Of a DNA stretch of 64,000 nt, positions 10,951-20,908 are shown one piece after another (the first letter of the stretch is position 1; the number at the start of each line of letters is the position of its first letter). Position numbers and translations under genes: made by a program. The DNA lies in assembly GCA_001983455.1 (NCBI GenBank), contig LJDB01000047.1, forward strand, positions 17,194 through 81,193. Reading direction: 5' to 3'. The DNA is from Candidatus Epulonipiscium fishelsonii. GTDB taxonomy: Bacteria > Bacillota > Clostridia > Lachnospirales > Cellulosilyticaceae. The notes beneath the pieces are model-generated. The model ran no database searches. It saw nothing but the letters and a program-made list of their open reading frames with translations, and had not been told where the DNA came from.

Positions 10951-13900
10951 TTATAGAAAATAATCTACTGCACCTTGAAATATAGGGCAATCTGGATATC
11001 TTGGTACATTTTTATAAAGATTATCTCCAAAACGTTCATTATGACCCATTTTTCCAAGTATACGACCATCAGGTGAAGTTACACCTTCAATAGCCATCAT
11101 TGACGCATTTGGATTAAAGTTTATATTAAGAGTAGGATTTGCATCCCCATCTACATATTGAGTTGCAATTTGACCATTCTCTATTAAATTTTCCAACATA
11201 TCAGAAGTAGCAATAAATCGTCCTTCACCATGAGAAATTGGCACCGTATGGATTTCGCCTACCTTTGTATGCATAAACCATGGAGAATGATGTGCACAAA
11301 CCCTAGTGTTTACAAGACGAGATTGATGTCTTGAAATTCTATTAAATGTTAGTGTCGGATTGTTTGCACATGGCTCTACAATTTTTCCAAAAGGTACAAG
11401 ACCAAGTTTAATTAGTGCTTGGAAACCATTACAAATTCCTAACATTAATCCGTCATTATCGTTTAAGAAAGTGTGGATTGCGTCTTTCATACGTTCATTT
11501 CTCAAGAATGCAGTAATAAACTTACCCGAACCATCAGGTTCATCTCCTCCACTAAAGCCTCCTGGCAAGCCAATAATTTGAGACTGTTTAATCTTTTGCT
11601 CCATTATTCTAAGAGATTCATTTATTCCAGCAGGAGTAAGATTGTTAATTACAAAAGTATCAATAGTTGCTCCTGCTTTCTCAAAAGAATATGCCAAGTC
11701 ATACTCACAATTTGTCCCAGGAAAAACAGGTATTAAAACTCTTGGCGAAGCATATTTAACTTTTGATTTAATGTTAGATTTTTTAATGCACCTAATTGTT
11801 GGAATAATAATGCGTTCTTCTGGAATACTAGACAAGTATACAGGTTCAAGTGGTTTAATCCATATACTTTTTAATTCTTCAATATCCCACATTTCTGTTA
11901 TATTTTCAGATGAAATGTTTACTATGATTTCAGCGTTATCAATTGTTTTTCCAATGCATATTCCTACACTAATTTCGTCAACCGCTTCAACAATAATACT
12001 GCCATAATTCACTTCAAATAATTCTTTAGCTTCCAAGACATTAATTTTTGCCCCTATATCATTTCCAAAGACCATCTTGGTGACTGCTTCACAAATACCG
12101 CCTTTACCTATTGCATAAGCTGAAACAATTTTCTTTTCTTTAATAAGTTCATTGATTACTTTAAAGTTATCAATTAAGTTTGTGACATCAAGAATTCCAT
12201 CTTCATTACATTTAGTAGATATACTGTAAATATAATTTCCAGACTGTTTAAATTCTGGAGAAACAATATCATTAACATTAGCAACACATAGCGAAAAAGC
12301 AATTAGTGTATTTGGAACATGCAAATCCTCAAAAGTCCCTGACATTGAATCCTTACCTCCAATAGCAGGAACGTTAAAATCAAGTTGTGCTCTTAAAGCT
12401 CCTAAAAGACTGGCAAAAGGCAACCCCCAGTTCTTTGGATTTGTACCCAATCGTCTAAAGTATTCTTGATAAGATGACCAGCATTTCTCTATATTTCCAC
12501 CAGTAGCAATAATTTTGGCTAAAGAATGAACTACACTGTAATACGCACCTTCAAATGGTGAATTGTCTGATAGTTCTGGATCAAATCCATATGCTTTTAT
12601 AGTACAAGTGGTAGTTTCAGCATTTTCAACAGGGATTTTTGCAACCATAGCTTGAGCAGGAGTAAGCTGGTTTTTTCCCCCAAGAGGCATTAAAACTGTT
12701 CTTGATCCAATAGTTGAGTCAAATTTTTCAATTAATCCACGTTTTGAACATACATTCAAATCTTTTAATGTTGCTTCAAATTGTTCTCTTAAGTTAGCTG
12801 AAATTTCTTTCTTACACTTCATAGAAGGGGTAACTTCCACATCCATATATTTTTTTGCACCATTTGAACTTAGAAAGTCCCTACATAAATCAACAACTTG
12901 TTCTCCATTCCAAATCATTTTTAGACGATTTGTACTAGTCACTTTTGCAACTTCAGTAGCTTCAAGATTTTCTTCGTTTGCAAGCTCAATAAATTTTTCA
13001 ACATTTGATGGGCTTACTACAACTGCCATACGTTCTTGTGACTCACTAATAGCTAGTTCAGTTGCATCAAGTCCTTCATACTTTTTAGGTACTAGGTCTA
13101 GGTTTATATCAATACCATCTGCAAGTTCGCCAATTGCAACACTCACTCCACCCGCACCAAAATCGTTACATCTTTTTATAAGTGTAGTAACTTCTTTCTT
13201 TCTAAATAACCGTTGAATTTTACGCTCTTCTGGAGCATTGCCCTTTTGTACTTCTGCACCACATTCTGTTAAAGATGCAACTTCATGAGATTTTGATGAG
13301 CCAGTTGCACCACCACAACCATCTCGCCCTGTTCTTCCTCCCAATAAAATTATTGCATCTCCATCTTTTGGAGTTTCTCTAACCACATTTTCCGCTGGTG
13401 CGGCCCCAATTACTGCTCCAACTTCAAGATGTTTTGCTACATATCCATCATGGTAAATTTCGTCAACCAGGCCTGTTGCCAATCCAACCTGATTACCATA
13501 CGAGCTATATCCTTCTGAGGCAACGGTCACAATTTTACTTTGAGGCAATTTCCCTTTTAATGTTTCTGAGACAGGTTTAAGTGGATTTCCTGAGCCTGTT
13601 ATACGCATAGCTTGATATACATAGCTTCTCCCTGAAAGCGGATCACGAATGGCTCCACCAAGACATGTCGCAGACCCTCCAAAAGGCTCTATTTCAGTTG
13701 GATGGTTGTGTGTCTCGTTCTTAAACATAACTAGCCATGGTTCTATCTTTCCATTTACATCAACATCAACTTTTACACTACAAGCATTAATTTCTTCAGA
13801 TTCATCCAACGCTTGCGTCAACCCTTTTGATTTCAGATACTTTACTCCAATACACGCCATATCCATCAATGTAATTGGTTTATCTTTGCCCGCATACAAC

Positions 13901-14661
13901 TCTTCACGTATTTGTAAATATTTATCAAAAGCTTCTTTTATAATATTATTTTCAATTTTTATATTTTCTAAAACAGTTGTAAAAGTTGTATGTCTACAAT
14001 GATCCGACCAGTATGTGTCAATCATACGAATTTCTGTAATAGATGGATCCCGATTTTCTTTTTTAAAATACTCTTGACAAAACTCTATATCTGCTAAATC
14101 CATAGCTAGGGAATATTTTTTCAAAAACTCTTGTAATTGTTCCTTGCTATATGAAGTAAATCCCACAAATCGTTCAATATGAGTGGGTATAGTTATATTA
14201 CTCTTTAAAGTTTTAGGCACTTCTAAACTGGCTTGCATACTATCAACGGGGTTTATAACATATTTTATAATCTCATCAAATTGTTTATCACTTATGTCTC
14301 CCCATAGATATATAATTCTTGCTGTGCGTACCGTTGGGCGTTCTCCTTGTGTAATAAACTGAATACATTGCTCACATGAGTCCGCTCTTTGATCAAATTG
14401 GCCAGGTAAATACTGAACACCAAAAATACGCCCGTTATGTTCAGGCAGTTTATCAAAACAATCATCAACTTGTGGTTCTGAAAAAACTGTTGGGATACAT
14501 TTTTTAAACACATCTTCCGAAATGTTTTCTACCTCATATCGATTATAAATTTGTAAATTTTCTAATTTATCTAAGTTTAAGGCAAGCCTAATGTCTTTTA
14601 ACATTGTACTGTCTAGATCTGCGAATTCTCTTTTCTTAGTTGAATAAACACTATATACCAT
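10951..14661 (-). CDS. purL: Phosphoribosylformylglycinamidine synthase (single-chain PurL, clostridial type)
   Basis: The 1236-aa enzyme converts FGAR, glutamine and ATP to FGAM, step four of purine synthesis, in the cytosol. It fuses the ATP-binding synthetase part (AIRS-like domains; FKNETHNHPTEIEPFGGSAT near 315-335, and GGRTGRDGCGGATGSS) to a C-terminal glutamine amidotransferase. The latter is marked by the GGFSGGDEPDG loop, the nucleophile Cys in GICNGFQAL and the HGEGRF strand. The length and fusion match the clostridial FGAM synthase type, not separate PurS/PurQ/PurL. purD lies 44 bp upstream, so purD-purL form an operon. No other pur genes are in the window. Confidence 0.96.
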   Translation of the reverse strand: MVYSVYSTKKREFADLDSTMLKDIRLALNLDKLENLQIYNRYEVENISEDVFKKCIPTVFSEPQVDDCFDKLPEHNGRIFGVQYLPGQFDQRADSCEQCIQFITQGERPTVRTARIIYLWGDISDKQFDEIIKYVINPVDSMQASLEVPKTLKSNITIPTHIERFVGFTSYSKEQLQEFLKKYSLAMDLADIEFCQEYFKKENRDPSITEIRMIDTYWSDHCRHTTFTTVLENIKIENNIIKEAFDKYLQIREELYAGKDKPITLMDMACIGVKYLKSKGLTQALDESEEINACSVKVDVDVNGKIEPWLVMFKNETHNHPTEIEPFGGSATCLGGAIRDPLSGRSYVYQAMRITGSGNPLKPVSETLKGKLPQSKIVTVASEGYSSYGNQVGLATGLVDEIYHDGYVAKHLEVGAVIGAAPAENVVRETPKDGDAIILLGGRTGRDGCGGATGSSKSHEVASLTECGAEVQKGNAPEERKIQRLFRKKEVTTLIKRCNDFGAGGVSVAIGELADGIDINLDLVPKKYEGLDATELAISESQERMAVVVSPSNVEKFIELANEENLEATEVAKVTSTNRLKMIWNGEQVVDLCRDFLSSNGAKKYMDVEVTPSMKCKKEISANLREQFEATLKDLNVCSKRGLIEKFDSTIGSRTVLMPLGGKNQLTPAQAMVAKIPVENAETTTCTIKAYGFDPELSDNSPFEGAYYSVVHSLAKIIATGGNIEKCWSSYQEYFRRLGTNPKNWGLPFASLLGALRAQLDFNVPAIGGKDSMSGTFEDLHVPNTLIAFSLCVANVNDIVSPEFKQSGNYIYSISTKCNEDGILDVTNLIDNFKVINELIKEKKIVSAYAIGKGGICEAVTKMVFGNDIGAKINVLEAKELFEVNYGSIIVEAVDEISVGICIGKTIDNAEIIVNISSENITEMWDIEELKSIWIKPLEPVYLSSIPEERIIIPTIRCIKKSNIKSKVKYASPRVLIPVFPGTNCEYDLAYSFEKAGATIDTFVINNLTPAGINESLRIMEQKIKQSQIIGLPGGFSGGDEPDGSGKFITAFLRNERMKDAIHTFLNDNDGLMLGICNGFQALIKLGLVPFGKIVEPCANNPTLTFNRISRHQSRLVNTRVCAHHSPWFMHTKVGEIHTVPISHGEGRFIATSDMLENLIENGQIATQYVDGDANPTLNINFNPNASMMAIEGVTSPDGRILGKMGHNERFGDNLYKNVPRYPDCPIFQGAVDYFL

Positions 14662-14705
14662 CTAAAATTCCTCCGTTTTGTTCCCTATTTTATAATGAAT
14701 TTGGT

Positions 14706-15974
14706 TTAAAATCTAGTTTTATCATTTAGTGCTTTTTTTCCAATGTCTTTACGATAGTGCATATCTTTAAAATCAATCTTAGTTACTTTGATATAAGCTT
14801 GTTTCAGAGCCTCTTCCAATGTATCAGCTTTAGCACATATTCCTAAGACTCTACCACCATTTGTCACAAAGTTGTTATCCTTTAAAGCTGTTCCAGCATG
14901 AATAATTTCATCTTGATCCAGTCCAGATATAATTTCTCCTTTCGTATATGCTTTAGGATACCCTCCAGAAGCAATTATAACACATGCAGCAGATTCATCT
15001 TTAATTTCAAGGTCAACCTGATCCAGTCTTTCTTCAATCACTGCCATAAATATCTCAACCAAATCTCCTTTTAAAAGAGGCAGACAAACTTGTGTTTCGG
15101 GGTCACCAAAGCGACAATTGTATTCTATTACATATGGTTTGCCATTTGAAATCATTAGTCCAAAGTATAGTGTACCTTTAAACTTTCGACCTTCTTTGTT
15201 CATAGCCTTAATAGTAGGTATAAAGATTTTTTCCATACATTCTTTTTCAACTTCAGGAGTATAGTATGGATTTGGTGCAACAACGCCCATACCACCAGTG
15301 TTTAAGCCCAAATCACCATCTAAAGCACGTTTATGATCCATAGAGCTTACCATAGGCTTAATTGTTTTTCCATCTGTAAATGATAGTACTGAAACCTCAA
15401 CCCCTTCTAAAAACTCTTCCAGTACAATTTGATGGCCACTTTTTCCAAAGGCACTGGCAATCATCATTTGTTCAATTGCTTCTAATGCTTCATCTTTATC
15501 ATTTGCAATAATTACGCCTTTGCCCAGAGCTAACCCATCAGCCTTTATAACTAGTGGAAACTTTTTGTAGTTAACTATATATTCTTTTGCTTTATCATAG
15601 TTATCAAAGGTTTCATATTCTGCAGTTGGAATTTTATATTTCTTCATTAAGTCTTTAGCAAATATTTTGCTTCCTTCTATAATAGCGGCTTTTTTATCTG
15701 GTCCATATGCTTTAATGCCAGCTTTCTCTAGTGCATCAACCATACCTAAAACTAGCGGATCGTCTGGAGTTACAACAACTAGGTCAATCTTGTTGTCTAT
15801 GCTAAACTTAACAACTCCTTCTATATCTGTTGCACCAATGTCAACTCCTATTGCTTCTTGGTTTATACCTGCATTGCCAGGTGCCACATATATTTCTGTT
15901 TCTATTTTACTTTCCTTAAGTTTCTTTACAATAGCATGTTCACGTCCACCACTACCAATTACTAATATTTTCAT
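14706..15974 (-). CDS. purD: Phosphoribosylamine-glycine ligase
   Basis: This 422-aa ATP-grasp enzyme makes GAR from phosphoribosylamine, glycine and ATP, step two of purine synthesis. It opens with the GARS N-domain motif VIGSGGREHAI. It also contains the ATP-grasp core (PLVIKADGLALGKGV, about 140-155) and the family signature RFGDPETQ (about 287-294). Length is normal. The ATG follows aaaaggagcag. It is the first gene of purD-purL, with a good promoter upstream. Confidence 0.96.
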   Translation of the reverse strand: MKILVIGSGGREHAIVKKLKESKIETEIYVAPGNAGINQEAIGVDIGATDIEGVVKFSIDNKIDLVVVTPDDPLVLGMVDALEKAGIKAYGPDKKAAIIEGSKIFAKDLMKKYKIPTAEYETFDNYDKAKEYIVNYKKFPLVIKADGLALGKGVIIANDKDEALEAIEQMMIASAFGKSGHQIVLEEFLEGVEVSVLSFTDGKTIKPMVSSMDHKRALDGDLGLNTGGMGVVAPNPYYTPEVEKECMEKIFIPTIKAMNKEGRKFKGTLYFGLMISNGKPYVIEYNCRFGDPETQVCLPLLKGDLVEIFMAVIEERLDQVDLEIKDESAACVIIASGGYPKAYTKGEIISGLDQDEIIHAGTALKDNNFVTNGGRVLGICAKADTLEEALKQAYIKVTKIDFKDMHYRKDIGKKALNDKTRF

Positions 15975-16033
15975 TATCTGCTCCTTTTAACTTACAATTT
16001 TTGTTCTGTGAATATTGCTTCCACATATTTTAC

Positions 16034-16062
16034 ATTGTAAGTTATTTATGTTGTTATGTCAA
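16034..16062 (-). promoter_or_regulatory. Promoter of purD-purL
   Basis: On the minus strand TTGACA (16062-16057) and TACAAT (16039-16034) are 17 bases apart, near-consensus sigma-A. The -10 box lies inside one arm (16035-16044) of a 10-bp inverted repeat whose other arm is at 15988-15997 just before the RBS. I saw no guanine-riboswitch core in the short leader. Confidence 0.7.
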
Positions 16063-16123
16063 TTAATTGTGTACAACAACAAAAGATTTTCCTCGGCAAA
16101 TGTTTCGACTATAAAATTTCTAT

Positions 16124-16152
16124 AAAAAAATCCTTCCTAAAATATAGGAAGG
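16124..16152 (-). terminator. Terminator of the TRAP/TctABC operon
   Basis: On the minus strand an 8-bp stem (16152-16145 with 16139-16132) is followed by a run of seven T (16130-16124). It directly follows the stop of the amidohydrolase gene. Confidence 0.85.
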
Positions 16153-16153
16153 C

Positions 16154-17302
16154 CTAGTATACTTTTCCGTCTTTCATTACAAATATAACATCTTTTAACT
16201 TAGTCAAGTCTGACATTAAATCGCCTTTAACAGCAATTATATCAGCTAGATAATTTTTTTCAATTTGTCCTAGGGTATTTCCTTTTTTCAACATTTCTGC
16301 ACCATTTGAAGTTACTCCTTTTAAGGCATCAATTTTACTTGCTCCTAATTCTAGTGCATATAAAACTTCCTTATAAAGATAAGTATGATAAGCATCTGTA
16401 CCTAATGTAAATTTTAGTCCTGATTTTATTACGTTGCTCATACAACTCCTGCTATATTCTCTAGTGCGATGCACTTTTTTCACAAAGTCCGGTGGACAAA
16501 ATGGTTCACGTGTTTCATCCAGTATTATGCCTGACGTTAAGCAAACAGATATGTTATGTTGCTTCATACATTCAATTTCTTTTTGCGTTGCAAAATATGC
16601 ATGTTCAATGATATTTACACCTTTTTTAACTGCTTGTATAAGCCCTTGGCCTCCAATACAGTGTGCTGTAACAGGAATATTGTTGGCTTTTGCAACTTCT
16701 ATAACAGCGGATATTTCTTCGTCAGTTAAATTACAAGGAATCGTTTCACCTTCATCCACAATTCCTGGAGTTAAAAACAACTTTAATACTTCAGCTCCAC
16801 GCTCAAGATTTTCTTTGGCAGTTTTTCCAAACTGGTCTTTACCTTTCATTCCTTCTCCAACATATCCATGGCCACTGGAAGATCTCATGCCAATACTAGC
16901 AGTTATTATTCTTGGTCCTAAAATTTCACCTTGTTCAATCATCTGCTTTATAGTATGATCCACAAAATGTTTTTCACCAAGACATCTTGAAGTTGTTACT
17001 CCCGAATATAAATCATCCTTCATATTGCGAATACCTCTTTCCAGAAGGATTTCCTTTGGGTCAGCCATAGCGTCTAAATGATTATACTCTCTTGCATCTA
17101 GTGAAATATGGTTATGTAAATCAATTAGACCAGGTAAAATAGTTGCATCTCCTAGGTCAATTATTTGGGTTTCTTCCTTGTTGTGATTATGTGTAGGGAG
17201 TTTAATAATATCTTTAATAACATTATTTTCTATAATAATGGCTCCATTATTTAATACTTCTAAATCTTTTCCTACTAAAATTCTTTTTGCTTTTAATATC
17301 AT
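16154..17302 (-). CDS. Metal-dependent amidohydrolase (imidazolonepropionase/prolidase-like)
   Basis: The 382-aa protein has the amidohydrolase superfamily layout. A small beta-sandwich at both ends encloses a TIM barrel with metal ligands in LPGLIDLHNHIS (HxH near residue 65), VTAHC (His), IIEHAYF (His) and LGTDAY (Asp). It has no signal peptide. Relatives of this composition hydrolyse cyclic amides or N-acyl/aminoacyl dipeptides; the true substrate is unknown. It is the last gene of the operon with TRAP and tricarboxylate transporters and a cyclase-family hydrolase, suggesting it degrades the imported compound. Confidence 0.8.
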   Translation of the reverse strand: MILKAKRILVGKDLEVLNNGAIIIENNVIKDIIKLPTHNHNKEETQIIDLGDATILPGLIDLHNHISLDAREYNHLDAMADPKEILLERGIRNMKDDLYSGVTTSRCLGEKHFVDHTIKQMIEQGEILGPRIITASIGMRSSSGHGYVGEGMKGKDQFGKTAKENLERGAEVLKLFLTPGIVDEGETIPCNLTDEEISAVIEVAKANNIPVTAHCIGGQGLIQAVKKGVNIIEHAYFATQKEIECMKQHNISVCLTSGIILDETREPFCPPDFVKKVHRTREYSRSCMSNVIKSGLKFTLGTDAYHTYLYKEVLYALELGASKIDALKGVTSNGAEMLKKGNTLGQIEKNYLADIIAVKGDLMSDLTKLKDVIFVMKDGKVY

Positions 17303-17329
17303 GTTTTGTACTCCTTTAACATTATATTA

Positions 17330-17361
17330 AAAAGATAGCGTTTTATTTTCCGCTATCTTTT
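17330..17361 (-). terminator. Intra-operon hairpin after tctA
   Basis: An 11-bp perfect repeat (17330-17340, 17351-17361) lies just after the tctA stop. On the minus strand the second arm ends in TTTTT. It would partly separate the amidohydrolase gene from the transporter genes, or stabilise the upstream transcript. Confidence 0.7.
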
Positions 17362-17366
17362 CCAAA

Positions 17367-18860
17367 TTACATGTCACACATATGATTTGTTTTTATAAAT
17401 TTCTTTTTTATGATAGGATAAACCACTGAAATCAACGTCAAAATAGCAAATATTATAGTTAGAGGTCTTGTAAACATCATCAAATAATTTCCATCAAACA
17501 TAACACCTGTAAGCATCAAAGACTCTTCTAACATTGGGCCAAGAAGCAACGCTAGTGCAACTGGTGAAAGAGGAAAATTATTTTTGGTCATAATGTAGCC
17601 TATAATTCCTGCTATAAACATAACAATTACATCAAACATATTTTGTTGAATTGAGAAAGAACCCACTATAGATAAAAATATAATTGTAATCGCTAAAATA
17701 GTCTTGGGTATCAGCAGAATTTTCCCTGCTATTTTGCAGAAAAAACATCCTATAAAGAATATCAATATGTTGATGATTAAAAATCCGACTAGAAGTGTAT
17801 ATACATCTTCTGCATTTTGAGTAAATAATAGTGGGCCTGGTCTTAATCCATGAATAATCATAGCCCCAAGAAATATTGCTGCAGGAGCACTACCTGGAAC
17901 AGCCAACGTCAGTAATGGAATTAGTGACCCCCCAGTAACTCCGTTATTTGCTGATTCCGCTGCAATAATTCCTTCAATTGAACCATTGCCAAACTCTTCT
18001 GGCTTTTTTGATGCTTTTTTTGCTTCATTATACGCCAAGAAAGATGCAATGTCTGGCCCGGCTGCTGGAATAATTCCAATTACAACGCCAAAAATTGCTG
18101 AACGGAAAGAATTAACGGCATTGGAAGTTAAGTCTTTAATGGATATTTTCATTTTATTAACAGAGTTTACCTCAGTTATTTTTCCTAGTGGTTTTTCAAG
18201 CATTGCAAATACTTCTGGCATAGAAAACAAACCAATTAATACAGGAACAACAGACAAACCTCCTATTAATTGATACATTCCAAATGTATATCTTGGAAAA
18301 CCTAACACAGGGTCCTGACCGATTGTTGCAAGCAACAAACTTACTGCACCAACCAGCATTCCTTTAATCATATTTCCTTCTGAAAGCATGCACACAACAC
18401 TTAGACCAAAAATGGCAATCATTACTTGTTCAGGAGCTCCAACTTCCATCGCTATTAGAGCTAAAACTGGTGCAAATAGTAACAATGCTATTGAACTTAT
18501 TACTCCACCTATGGTTGATCCCAATGTTGCAAGCATTAATGCTTTTCCTGACTCGCCTCTTGCGGTTAGTGCTCTACCTTCAAATGCAGTTGGTGCAGAA
18601 GCAGGAGTTCCTGGAATTCCTAAAAGTACTGCTGGAATGCACCCACCGTATACACCTCCGCAATAAATTCCACTTAAAATCAATAATGCTCCTTGTGGTT
18701 GGAGAACATATGAAAACGGAACAAATACGGCAACACCCATAGTTGCTGAAAACCCTGGTAATGCCCCAAAGATAATACCAATGGCAACACCCAATACACA
18801 CAGCGTTAAATTTATGGGACTAAATGTATTTACCAATCCCATTAAAATATTTTCTAACAT
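17367..18860 (-). CDS. Tripartite tricarboxylate transporter large permease, TctA family
   Basis: The 497-aa hydrophobic protein has about 12 membrane helices and the TctA motif region GALPGFSATMGVAVFVPFSY (about 32-51), as well as IPGTPASAPTAFEGRALTARGE and PAAGPDIASF. TctA is the channel of a binding-protein-dependent secondary carrier for carboxylates such as citrate. It follows tctB by 13 bp. RBS ggggggat precedes the ATG. Confidence 0.94.
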   Translation of the reverse strand: MLENILMGLVNTFSPINLTLCVLGVAIGIIFGALPGFSATMGVAVFVPFSYVLQPQGALLILSGIYCGGVYGGCIPAVLLGIPGTPASAPTAFEGRALTARGESGKALMLATLGSTIGGVISSIALLLFAPVLALIAMEVGAPEQVMIAIFGLSVVCMLSEGNMIKGMLVGAVSLLLATIGQDPVLGFPRYTFGMYQLIGGLSVVPVLIGLFSMPEVFAMLEKPLGKITEVNSVNKMKISIKDLTSNAVNSFRSAIFGVVIGIIPAAGPDIASFLAYNEAKKASKKPEEFGNGSIEGIIAAESANNGVTGGSLIPLLTLAVPGSAPAAIFLGAMIIHGLRPGPLLFTQNAEDVYTLLVGFLIINILIFFIGCFFCKIAGKILLIPKTILAITIIFLSIVGSFSIQQNMFDVIVMFIAGIIGYIMTKNNFPLSPVALALLLGPMLEESLMLTGVMFDGNYLMMFTRPLTIIFAILTLISVVYPIIKKKFIKTNHMCDM

Positions 18861-18873
18861 TTAAATCCCCCCT

Positions 18874-19317
18874 CTATATTAAAAATCCTGAAGGCAACAT
18901 TACCGACAAAACATATGTAAATATTAAATATATACTTGCAGTCAACCCTAGTGCAACTCCTACGTACATTTTTATTGATGTTTCGTTGCACAATTTTAAA
19001 GCTGCCAAAATAAATAAAATGCTTGACACTACATATCCCACTATATTAATTAGTACAATATATATTAATGTTAAAATTCCCATCAAAATTACAATGCTCG
19101 GAATTTTTCCTAGTTCTTCATTAGTAGTGTTACACTGTTTTTTCAGTTGAATAATACTACTTACAAAGTAAACTACTAATAAAACTAACGTTAAATATAA
19201 AACTCCCAAAGGATATGATTTTGCTTCTTGTGGAATACCTAGGGTTTGCAAATAAAATACCACCCATATCATAAACATTACAATAGCAGTTATAATATCT
19301 CTCTTTATTTGGTTCAT
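18874..19317 (-). CDS. Tripartite tricarboxylate transporter small subunit, TctB family
   Basis: This is a 147-aa membrane protein with four predicted helices, the usual TctB topology and size. The ATG at 19317 is chosen because gggaggtg lies 7 bases upstream; an in-frame start 7 codons earlier overlaps that RBS. It lies between tctC and tctA, the canonical order C-B-A. Confidence 0.85.
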   Translation of the reverse strand: MNQIKRDIITAIVMFMIWVVFYLQTLGIPQEAKSYPLGVLYLTLVLLVVYFVSSIIQLKKQCNTTNEELGKIPSIVILMGILTLIYIVLINIVGYVVSSILFILAALKLCNETSIKMYVGVALGLTASIYLIFTYVLSVMLPSGFLI

Positions 19318-19400
19318 CTTATACACCTCCCACTTCATATGAATACTAGTTGAGGAGCACGTGGATATTAATCAGTGGGCCCCTCTATATTAAAATATAA

Positions 19401-20345
19401 TTACTCAATCATTCCTTTAATTTCTTCATGGTTTTCTAAATAAAAGGTGTCAAATGCTGCTCCATCTAAATATTGAAGAAATACTCCCGCAGCTTCTGCC
19501 TCTGCTTGAAATTCAAGGTTATCAAAAGCGGATTTAAACGCAGTGCTTAATGTTGTTTCTACTTCTTCAGGAATTCCTGCTGGAGCAACAATTCCTCTCC
19601 ACATGGTATGTGTAAAATCAATGCCTTCTTCAATTGCTGTTGGAACATCAGGGCTTAATGAATATCGCTCAGCAGAAGTTATTGCTAGAGGAATTACATT
19701 TCCTGCTTCAATTTGAGCTAGTGCTTCAGAGACAAAAGGTACAGCGACCATGCAATCACCAGCTGCAACTGAATTTATAGCGTCCGCACCACTTTGGAAC
19801 ACCATTCTTTTAAAGTTAGTGCCCATTAATTCTTCTAGTGAAATTCTTAGTAAGTCATGACTACTCCACGCTCCACCAATTCCTATCGAGATTGCCTCTG
19901 GATTTGCCTTTACTGTTTCTAATAGTTGCTCCATGCTTGTAATTCCCGAATCTTTACTCGCAACAATAATATGTGGGTCTGCTGCATATTGGAAAATTGG
20001 TTCAAACGAGTCTATTCCATATGTAATTCCTTGAAATAATAAAGAATCATTTGTATTGGTTGTTCCGATGTATCCAACTTTATACCCATCAGCTTTTGCA
20101 TTTGCCAATTGAGTTATTCCTATTGTCCCGCTTCCGCCAGTTACATTTGTTATAATAATTCTTTGCCCCAATGCTTCTTCTGCATATTTAGCCAATAGCC
20201 TAACAGACACATCGGCTCCTCCGCCTGCTCCAAAGGGTACAATTATTTCAATTGGTTTTGTTGGATAAGTCGCCTCTTCTGACGAACATCCCGTTAAAAT
20301 TGTTCCTATACTTAGTATTACTCCCATAATTAATTTTTTTTTCAT
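19401..20345 (-). CDS. Tripartite tricarboxylate transporter binding protein, TctC family
   Basis: The 314-aa lipoprotein has signal peptide and lipobox I-L-T-G-C near residue 20. The Bug-family start YPTKPIEIIVPFGAGGGADV is clear, as is the second conserved loop around FQSGADAINSVAAGD. It captures a carboxylate outside the membrane and delivers it to TctA/TctB. Spacing of 17 bp to the DctQ-type gene upstream shows that two different transporter classes are co-transcribed. Ligand unknown. Confidence 0.92.
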   Translation of the reverse strand: MKKKLIMGVILSIGTILTGCSSEEATYPTKPIEIIVPFGAGGGADVSVRLLAKYAEEALGQRIIITNVTGGSGTIGITQLANAKADGYKVGYIGTTNTNDSLLFQGITYGIDSFEPIFQYAADPHIIVASKDSGITSMEQLLETVKANPEAISIGIGGAWSSHDLLRISLEELMGTNFKRMVFQSGADAINSVAAGDCMVAVPFVSEALAQIEAGNVIPLAITSAERYSLSPDVPTAIEEGIDFTHTMWRGIVAPAGIPEEVETTLSTAFKSAFDNLEFQAEAEAAGVFLQYLDGAAFDTFYLENHEEIKGMIE

Positions 20346-20362
20346 ATTTATATCCTCCTATA

Positions 20363-20848
20363 TTAACGTATATATTTTGCAATCTTGCCAAATCCATAAT
20401 AGCTCCACGCAATTACACCAATAACAAATCCTATTGTAGAAATTGCTGCTGGCAATTCCAAAGCTGGAGTCAATTCATTATTTCTAAGTTGGTTCATCAC
20501 CATATTAATTCCTTCAATTGAACAAAATATTGCAAAACCCGTACAAATTAAGTGTTGAGTTACTTTAAGAATTTTGTAAGGTACATTATTCGTTTTAGCA
20601 AGTAGACTTTCCTCCAACATAGTAATGGATATTAGACTATCAGTTTTGTAAGCAATTGCTGCACCAATGTATATTACATATATAAATATAATTTTTATTA
20701 GTTCGTCACTCCAACTAATAGACACATTTGTAAGTCTAGCTACAACAGCAACATTGACTATTATAAGACAAACTATGGCTCCAATCCCAATCATTATAGT
20801 AAACAACTTCTCCATAGTATCGCCAATTTTGTTATAAATTGCTTCCAT
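20363..20848 (-). CDS. TRAP transporter small permease, DctQ family
   Basis: The 161-aa protein has four membrane helices and the DctQ signature region (NVSISWSDELIKIIFIYVIY, with Trp and Glu conserved). With DctP and DctM in the same operon it completes a TRAP carrier. It is unusual that it is separated from dctM by dctP and a cyclase-family gene; normally Q and M adjoin or are fused. RBS ggaggtaac. Confidence 0.85.
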   Translation of the reverse strand: MEAIYNKIGDTMEKLFTIMIGIGAIVCLIIVNVAVVARLTNVSISWSDELIKIIFIYVIYIGAAIAYKTDSLISITMLEESLLAKTNNVPYKILKVTQHLICTGFAIFCSIEGINMVMNQLRNNELTPALELPAAISTIGFVIGVIAWSYYGFGKIAKYIR

Positions 20849-20908
20849 TTCAGTTACCTCCTTTATATTTAAAGATGTGGAGGAACATCCAAGTGTCCCT
20901 CTACTATA

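Noticed and set aside
11360..14002. Several open frames antisense to purL
   Set aside because: They have no ribosome binding sites, and their translations show no domain pattern, while purL on the other strand is fully conserved.
15975..16130. Purine or PRPP-type riboswitch before purD
   Set aside because: The transcript leader from the predicted promoter is only about 50 bases and shows no conserved riboswitch core.
18388..18742. Open frames antisense to tctA and other permease genes
   Set aside because: They reflect the hydrophobic codon bias of the sense strand. No start signals or recognisable products.
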